From positions 868,001 to 932,000 of the forward strand of contig JANEZZ010000307.1 of NCBI GenBank assembly GCA_026122225.1: 64,000 nucleotides of DNA. Reading direction: 5' to 3'. Position 1 is the first letter of the stretch; the number at the start of each line of letters is the position of its first letter. This document shows positions 61,601 through 64,000 of this stretch, piece by piece. The stretch comes from Heloderma charlesbogerti. Taxonomy: Eukaryota; Chordata; Lepidosauria; Squamata; Helodermatidae. A model generated the notes under the pieces. The model searched no databases. It was given only the letters and a program-made list of their open reading frames with translations, and had not been told where the DNA came from. The translations under genes and the position numbers were made by a program.

Positions 61601-62998
61601 CCAATTTGCAAGAATCTCAACAAAAAAATATATCCTGAGTTTGGCAAGAGGGGGTGGAAATCTTTTTTCGAAACAAGATAAAGTTATGTTATTTCCGGAT
61701 TACACCAAAGAAGTTGCTGATAAAAGAAGGCAATTTATCAAGGCGAAAAATCTGGCAAAACAAATGAACTTACAATATCATTTAAAATTTCCTGCTTTAT
61801 TTCTGAAGGTCAGATGAAGAAGTTTCTAAATCACAAAATGGCGGAGGCATGGCTAAACGGAAAAATGCGTGAGATTTCTGTCTCAGCCCCATGAACTGGA
61901 ATTTACAAACATGTTTTGATAACTGGCCATGTTTAGTCTGTAAAATTTAAGCTAGGCCAGAGATAATTGCGCATATATAGATCCGTCTTTTTTATCTTAG
62001 TTTTTATTTTTTTCTCCTCTTTTTAAAAATCTCTTTTCTCTAAAATGGATATGATATATTGTACTTAAATCTACTGTTTGAGGGTGTATAGAAATGTGCA
62101 CACTCATTGATATATCTAGTACAAAGTACATTAGTGATTGCTGTAAGGTTGTTTTTATTATATGATATTCAATTAGTGATTTGTTATTATTATTTCTTTT
62201 TTATTACTATTATCATTATTATGAAACTGGTTAGTAACATTTTTGCTGGTTAAATTGTTAAGCTTTATAGTTATATGTTAACTGAAGGGCAATATATGGT
62301 TACTGAAAATGAATTGTAGGCCTGCTCCCTTGCTGTAAGATTGATGAATATTGCCAATGTTATAGGTATAATTCTTAAGTAGAATTGGATTTGAAGTTGG
62401 TGTGTAATGGACTTTCTTTTTCTCCTTTCTGTTATTGCTGTGTCCTCCTAAGAATATTGTATTGTTGGGAAACTGTAGTTATTGATTAGCTTGTTGGTAC
62501 TGTTTATTTCATTTAAAAAGATAAAAATAGAATAAAAAGTATTAAAAAAAAGAAAACTGCTCAGTCTTGAAGACAACTTACTAGTCTTGGAAAAGTTACA
62601 GTGTCTAGGCTCAGTTCTGTAGATATAAGCAGTGTTCATCATCTCGTAGATTGTCTTTTATTAAGATACAAACTGTGTTTTGTGTTGTTCAGCTTTTGTT
62701 CTTTTTCCCCAGATGCAACTCCATTGCAAGACCTCAGCACCAGATCCTATCAGATGGGGGAGACAGACACTACACAAACTGGTACACAGCTCCTAACTCC
62801 ACAGGAAGCTGGAAAGGCGAATAGCGAGGAAGTCATCAGAACAGATAGGTTTTTGGAGCTGCATATGAAAAGCATTGTGTTTCCAAGACCTTCTGTTAAA
62901 ACGGCAGCAGCTGTTGATGAAAATGGTACACGCTTGCTACCATCATCTGTTCAGAATGAAAAGGGAGTGGACATGACAGAGCTCAAAAGCACGATCAG
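40622..62998 (+). CDS. HDAC10: HDAC10, polyamine deacetylase (13 coding exons; 3' end beyond window)
   Basis: Class IIb deacetylase that removes the acetyl group from N8-acetylspermidine, mainly in the cytosol. Thirteen exons join in frame to 457 residues and stop in the linker; vertebrate HDAC10 is about 670 residues, so the pseudo-deacetylase domain is off the right edge. Predicted key residues fall at the family numbers: catalytic H136/H137 (RPPGHHSQ), zinc ligands D174, H176 (DWDVHHGQ) and D267 (SAGYDSG), gatekeeper E274 (GDPEG) and catalytic Y307 (EGGYHL). Glu274 is what selects cationic polyamine substrates and separates HDAC10 from HDAC6. The P(E,A)CE motif at 23-26 reads PICN here, which is unusual. 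The CDS begins [13 protein letters not shown] at a Kozak-like GAGACATGG. BovB, SINE, MITE and half-L1 insertions enlarge the introns. Confidence 0.96.
40982..41012. repeat. (GT)n followed by G tract
   Basis: A short GT run and a G homopolymer of about ten bases in HDAC10 intron 1. Another tract of about thirteen G lies at 37889-37901. Confidence 0.8.
41648..41690. repeat. (AGAT/AGAC)n microsatellite
   Basis: Interleaved GATA and GACA units in HDAC10 intron 1. Confidence 0.9.
41803..41937 (+). CDS. HDAC10: HDAC10 coding exon 2
   Basis: Residues 22-67: [19 protein letters not shown] to DEIMLVH. It contains the P(E,A)CE position (PICN). Acceptor TTCTTTTAG, donor CACAG|GTCTGC. Confidence 0.95.
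42114..42774 (-). mobile_element. 5'-truncated BovB LINE with 11-bp TSD
   Basis: The exact repeat CTGTGAAAAGT flanks it (42103-42113 and 42775-42785). The minus-strand frame 42770-42120 (216 codons) holds the RT C-terminal part ([53 protein letters not shown]) down to the normal stop and 3' end. This is the usual 5'-truncated insertion. It lies antisense in HDAC10 intron 2. Confidence 0.95.
43196..43449 (-). mobile_element. Non-autonomous hAT-like element, minus strand
   Basis: It opens with GTTGCACCTCTTTCAGCCTG and closes with GAGATTCAATACCCCTGG. The body matches the reverse complement of the 6020 family (GGGGCCAAAAATACTGACAT). Confidence 0.68.
43942..44029. repeat. MITE with CAATCC/GGACTGCAGCC ends
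   Basis: CAATCCAGTCCTATGCATGA at the left and GGGGCTTACTCCTGTAGGAC with TGCAGCC at the right. Same family as 2729-2821. Confidence 0.65.
44097..44193 (+). CDS. HDAC10: HDAC10 coding exon 3
   Basis: Completes Ser at the junction (LVHS), then [18 protein letters not shown] and DAVYFHP. Acceptor CCTTTCTAG, donor CCG|GTATGT, phase 0 exit. Confidence 0.95.
44462..44678 (-). repeat. tRNA-derived SINE, minus strand
   Basis: The reverse complement reads GTGTAGTGGTCAGGGTGTTG at the head with a degenerate B box. Its 3' side includes GTTGTTGTGAGGATAAAATG and CTGCCTTAGG and ends in an ATAATAAATAAA-type tail. It sits in HDAC10 intron 3. Confidence 0.8.
44905..45002 (+). CDS. HDAC10: HDAC10 coding exon 4
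   Basis: [20 protein letters not shown] to NGMALVR. Acceptor TGTTCTTCAG, donor GTAAG|GTAACA, phase 2 exit. Confidence 0.96.
45092..45196 (+). CDS. HDAC10: HDAC10 coding exon 5 (catalytic His pair)
   Basis: [20 protein letters not shown] carries H136 and H137 of the charge-relay system, followed by [15 protein letters not shown]. Acceptor TTGGTTGCAG, donor CAGAG|GTTGAG. Confidence 0.97.
45287..45355 (+). CDS. HDAC10: HDAC10 coding exon 6 (zinc ligands D174, H176)
   Basis: [19 protein letters not shown] supplies two zinc ligands. Acceptor TTCATGCAG, donor CCAAG|GTTTGT. Confidence 0.97.
45558..45580. repeat. (GA)n microsatellite
   Basis: A GA run in HDAC10 intron 6; a second run occurs at 45839-45856. 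Confidence 0.9.
46377..46503 (+). CDS. HDAC10: HDAC10 coding exon 7
   Basis: [20 protein letters not shown] to [12 protein letters not shown], the central HDAC fold. Acceptor TTGTTGTCAG, donor AACAAG|GTAAAT, phase 0 exit. Confidence 0.96.
46905..47362 (+). mobile_element. Non-autonomous element with GCAATCCTA ends, copy A
   Basis: It begins GATGCAATCCTACTGAG and ends CATAGGATTGCTCTC, inverted with respect to each other. The GC-rich body has AGGAAGCTGCCTAAAACAGC, GAGCATGGAGGGGCAGCC and GAGCTTGGAGCTGGGAAACC. Copy B lies inverted at 59061-59440. No transposase ORF is present. Confidence 0.8.
47545..47610 (+). CDS. HDAC10: HDAC10 coding exon 8
   Basis: [20 protein letters not shown] followed by FE; exactly 22 codons. 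Acceptor GGCTTTGCAG, donor TTTGAG|GTAAGT. Confidence 0.96.
47636..47668. repeat. CA/CG-containing dinucleotide tract
   Basis: ACACACACGCACGCATGCAC-type alternating sequence in HDAC10 intron 8. Confidence 0.75.
49215..49350. mobile_element. Palindromic hAT-like MITE
   Basis: AAATGGGCAGCTTGTGGCCC at the left and CAAGTTGCCCACACCTGGAG at the right, with ACTACAACTCCCATGATCCC and GATGGGAGTTAGAGGCCAAA inside. Confidence 0.8.
49353..49703. mobile_element. Palindromic MITE, second copy of the 6644 family
   Basis: The ends AGAATCCAACGCTGTCC and GCAGCGCTGGATTCT are inverted. Inner arms include AGAATGGTGATTTAGCACTTC, and near the other end GAAGTGCTAAATCGTCATTC. AAATGAGCGGAAACGCTTG matches AAATGAGCCGAAACGCTC in the 6644 copy. 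It abuts the previous MITE. Confidence 0.72.
49800..50062 (+). repeat. LINE 3' end (L2/CR1-like), diverged
   Basis: GCACTACCGGAAGATTTCT, a T-rich tail, and AACTGCTTTGAGATCTG before an AT-rich end just upstream of HDAC10 exon 9. Confidence 0.5.
50121..50180 (+). CDS. HDAC10: HDAC10 coding exon 9 (D267 and gatekeeper E274)
   Basis: [20 protein letters not shown]: 20 codons with zinc ligand D267, ending exactly at the gatekeeper Glu274. Acceptor TAAATTGCAG, donor CCAGAG|GTAAAT. Confidence 0.97.
50310..50399 (+). CDS. HDAC10: HDAC10 coding exon 10
   Basis: [20 protein letters not shown] to GKLCLVLE, 30 codons. The following intron (50400-55485) contains the sense-strand BovB. Confidence 0.96.
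51862..51897. repeat. Perfect 15-bp inverted repeat at the BovB 5' junction
   Basis: CTAGACCTTGACTAG and CTAGTCAAGGTCTAG surround a 6-base loop. A further direct copy of CTAGTCAAGGTC with a GTGAACCCT follow-on lies at 51905-51926. The core AGACCTTGACT occurs again directly after the BovB 3' end (55132-55142). Confidence 0.9.
51988..53028 (+). pseudogene. BovB endonuclease ORF fragment (346 codons)
   Basis: Starts [20 protein letters not shown]. It contains [46 protein letters not shown] and [14 protein letters not shown]. The IDY motif reads IHY here. The frame is lost near 52995. Confidence 0.9.
53571..54800 (+). pseudogene. BovB reverse transcriptase ORF fragment (409 codons)
   Basis: Contains [58 protein letters not shown] and the catalytic box RYADD. 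It ends at an in-frame TGA after WCWRRLL. The downstream 54864-55124 frame continues the C-terminus. Confidence 0.92.
55245..55340 (-). repeat. 5S-derived SINE-like fragment
   Basis: GGTAATCTCCCATCCAGGCACTGACCAG is, on the minus strand, close to the 5S internal promoter word TTGGATGGGAGA. It is a short, eroded copy between the BovB and HDAC10 exon 11. Confidence 0.5.
55486..55592 (+). CDS. HDAC10: HDAC10 coding exon 11 (catalytic Y307)
   Basis: [20 protein letters not shown] then [15 protein letters not shown]. Tyr307 is the transition-state-stabilising residue. Acceptor TTCACACTTAG, donor TTAAG|GTATAT. Confidence 0.96.
56221..56346. mobile_element. Palindromic hAT-like MITE
   Basis: CAGGGTAGGCAACCTAGTGA at the left. 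It contains CTACAGCTCCCATCAGCCCC and GGGAGTTGTAGTCC. Confidence 0.72.
56467..56657. mobile_element. Palindromic hAT-like MITE with internal duplication
   Basis: It starts CAGGGGTGGGCAACCTGTGG and ends GATTGCCCACCCCTG. The left arm is present twice (GGGCAACTTGTGGCCCTCC again at about 56528). The flanking octamers GTATACAG and GTCTATAG match at 6 of 8 positions, as for a worn hAT duplication. Confidence 0.82.
57325..57459. mobile_element. Palindromic hAT-like MITE
   Basis: CCTTCCCCAACCTGGTGTTC at the left pairs with ACACCAAGTTGGGGGAGGC at the right. The core has GGGAGTTGTCATCC. Confidence 0.78.
57708..57840. mobile_element. Near-perfect palindromic MITE with TTA duplications (Harbinger-like)
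   Basis: GGGTGCAATGCTATGCATG and CATGCATAGGATTGCATCC are inverted. The arms pair nearly to the centre (CCCAGCATTCCCCAGCCAG with CTGGCTGGGGAATGCTGG). Both flanks are TTA (57705-57707 and 57841-57843), the target pattern of PIF/Harbinger elements. Confidence 0.85.
57926..58110 (-). mobile_element. Partial non-autonomous hAT-like element, minus strand
   Basis: CAGGGGTGTTCAGCCTCTTTC opens it. ATTTCGGAGGAGTTCTCAGG and ATTAAGCCATAGGAGAGGC identify the 6020 family. The far end is lost. Confidence 0.68.
58500..58925. other. Unassigned open block in HDAC10 intron 11
   Basis: Both strands are open for over 130 codons here (58456-58917 on + and 58920-58504 on -). Neither translation shows a recognisable domain, and no splice context supports an exon. 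It is most likely non-coding repeat DNA. Confidence 0.4.
59061..59440 (-). mobile_element. Non-autonomous element with GCAATCCTA ends, copy B (inverted)
   Basis: Reading the minus strand gives the same order as copy A at 46905: GCACAATCCTACTGAGGTAG, AGGAAGCTGTCTAAAACAGC, GCATGGAGGGGCAGCC and GGGAAACCGAACAATCCTA. It ends 106 bases before HDAC10 exon 12. Confidence 0.8.
59546..59613 (+). CDS. HDAC10: HDAC10 coding exon 12
   Basis: [20 protein letters not shown] then MYE closes the first deacetylase domain. Acceptor GTCTTTTGTAG, donor GAAG|GTAACG, phase 1 exit. Confidence 0.94.
59729..59867. mobile_element. Palindromic MITE, second copy of the 57708 family
   Basis: GGGAAGAGTCCTATGCATGT at the left and ATGCATTGGATTGCACC at the right, with AAGTCCTACAACTCCCAGCA and its inverted partner inside. 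Confidence 0.8.
60175..60568. mobile_element. Candidate non-autonomous DNA element
   Basis: The left end GGGGCTTCTCTACACCAGGG with TTTTATCCCGT, and the right end ACGATAAAAGCTGCGTGTAGAAATACCC, are inverted with several mismatches (TTCTACAC and TTTTATC kept). No ORF. The family is unknown to me. Confidence 0.5.
60823..62550 (+). mobile_element. L1-derived element with ORF1 only (HAL1-like), 20-bp TSD
   Basis: The 20-base sequence AGAAAACTGCTCAGTCTTGA occurs at 60803-60822 and again at 62551-62570, directly bounding the element, so the insertion is complete at 1728 bp. It has a 5' leader of about 260 bases, an L1-type ORF1 with frameshifts, an AT-rich 3' part of about 700 bases, AATAAA near 62530 and a short A tail. 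No endonuclease or RT motif is seen in any frame. Mammalian HAL1 elements have this layout. It lies in HDAC10 intron 12. Confidence 0.85.
61088..61817 (+). pseudogene. L1-type ORF1 protein (RNA-binding chaperone), frameshifted
   Basis: L1 ORF1p coats the element's RNA. From ATG at 61088 the first frame hits TAA after RRKK. The main frame runs as a coiled coil ([35 protein letters not shown]), then the RRM start ([17 protein letters not shown]), and stops at 61531. The C-terminal domain continues in another frame to 61817 ([43 protein letters not shown]). Two frame changes therefore break it. Confidence 0.85.
62713..62998 (+). CDS. HDAC10: HDAC10 coding exon 13 (linker)
   Basis: A 286-base exon after CTTTTTCCCCAG, encoding a polar, weakly conserved linker from [16 protein letters not shown] to [10 protein letters not shown], with donor ATCAG|GTTAGC. 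I assign it by frame, splice sites and position rather than by strong similarity. The remaining exons are outside the window. Confidence 0.85.
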
Positions 62999-63923
62999 GT
63001 TAGCCATACTTTCCCCAGGGCAGCACCGGGGTTTGCCATGAAGTAGCCAACAGTAAATACTTGTGTATACCACAGAGTGCAGTGATGGAGATAAGCATAT
63101 GCTCAACCTGCTCCCCATTGAAATGAGTAGAAGCTATAACCCCCTATTTACTCATTACGTGCCTGTAAGGCGCACTCACGTGGTGAAGCAGGGGCAGGAA
63201 GGCTGCTGGGCCCACCCCTGACATCATGGCCCAGGCTAGCCCCGCCTTCCAGGGTTATTTCGTACCACTGGCTCTAGGTAAGCAGTGCCCATTTTAAAGC
63301 TAAAATCAGGTTTTGCAGTAATGAGTAATGGAAAAACTAGGCATGACAATCATGCAGAAAGTGTGTGTTTGAGTGCGTGTTGTGTCTGATTTAAGGACCA
63401 CATGAGTGAGGAATATACATCAACTCATCTGCAACTTATGTTTACATAGTCCCTCTCCCCAGATGCATTTTCCAACTGTGGGTTCTGATGCCAGACCTGA
63501 GCGTGGCTGAGAGAAAAGCACTTGGGGAATGTGTGTGTGTGTGTGGGGGGGGGGTAGGTGTTCAGTTTCTCTCACCCACACATCCCTTTTGCTCCTTGTA
63601 TCAGACCACCCATCCCTGAGTTCTGGGTTTCAACACACAGAACCGCCACCGACATATCTAATTTGGCCTAAATAGTCCCTCTAGTTCTAACATGAAGGCA
63701 GTGAGTGCCATTGCTTATGTAGCCAAAACAGCACAACCCACACACAAGAGGCACATATCAGCAAATACGGGGGAACCTCAAGGTTTGCAGAAGTACAAGA
63801 AGTCCTTAGGTGGAAACATTCTAAGGGGCTAACTCTGCCCTGCCCCGCCTCTAACGACGACTGAGGATGCTCAACAGCCACAAAATGTTAGCTGACTGTT
63901 GCGGGGGAGGGAACCTAGAAACG

Positions 63924-63954
<31 letters not shown>

Positions 63955-64000
63955 GCGCGCGTGCGTGAGAGGGAGGGAGGGAGGGAGGGAGATGGACTGG
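62999..64000. other. HDAC10: HDAC10 intron 13 (start)
   Basis: No further HDAC10 exon is seen before the window ends. It contains a GT/G run at 63530-63555 and the tract at 63923-63991. I recognise no other repeat family. Confidence 0.6.
63923..63991. repeat. (GT)n(GC)n then (GGGA)n tract
   Basis: About ten GT units are followed by about eight GC units and then GAGGGAGGG repeats. Strictly alternating purine/pyrimidine DNA of this length can adopt Z-form. Confidence 0.95.

Noticed and set aside
40622..62998. HDAC6 instead of HDAC10
   Set aside because: There is no HDAC6-like N-terminal region, the gatekeeper is Glu274, and the catalytic residues fall exactly on HDAC10 numbers with a polar linker following the first domain.
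1..64000. CRISPR arrays, bacterial operons, phage or endogenous retroviral genes
   Set aside because: No regularly spaced repeats with unique spacers, no ribosome-binding-site gene clusters, and no gag, pol or env-like frames or LTR pairs were seen. The RT sequences are all of the non-LTR BovB type.

Overview
This is a vertebrate nuclear window, most likely from a squamate reptile, and more lizard-like than anything else. Genes have short exons and long repeat-filled introns. The repeats are BovB (RTE-clade) LINEs, CR1-type 3' ends, tRNA- and 5S-derived SINEs, many hAT/Harbinger-like palindromic MITEs, and a two-domain Ly6/uPAR gene of the phospholipase A2 inhibitor gamma type. There are no prokaryotic, viral, CRISPR or operon features. 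The species cannot be told from sequence alone.

Three host loci lie head to tail on the + strand. (1) 3683-7511 holds four exons that read as a secreted frizzled-related protein of the Sizzled type. A TATA box and all splice sites remain, but the expected ATG reads ATA, one NTR-domain cysteine is Asp, and codon 189 is TGA. It looks like a recently inactivated gene. (2) 18301-32736 holds a complete five-exon gene for a 223-residue secreted or GPI-anchored protein with two Ly6/uPAR domains, PLA2-inhibitor-gamma type, with all introns in phase 1. (3) A CpG-rich, CCAAT-containing promoter region lies near 37.3-37.9 kb. It is followed by the first 13 coding exons of HDAC10 (40622-62998), covering the whole polyamine deacetylase domain and the start of the linker. 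The gene runs off the right edge.

Between and inside these genes lie five BovB copies: 7653-10857 (-), 20467-23690 (-), 34826-35540 (+, cut at its 3' side), 42114-42774 (-, 5'-truncated) and 51921-55130 (+). The 20467 copy belongs to a diverged subfamily and keeps a 750-codon open frame between exact 10-bp target duplications. HDAC10 intron 12 carries a 1.73-kb L1-derived element that has ORF1 but no visible ORF2, bounded by exact 20-bp target duplications. This is the architecture known in mammals as HAL1 (half-L1).

The rest is a dense mosaic of palindromic MITEs, SINE and LINE tails and microsatellites. The best leads are the decayed sizzled gene, the half-L1 element, the altered P(E,A)CE motif of HDAC10, the odd 5' junction of the sense-strand BovB, and several hairpin or inverted-repeat structures. 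All family assignments rest on reading motifs by eye and remembered family features; no search was run.
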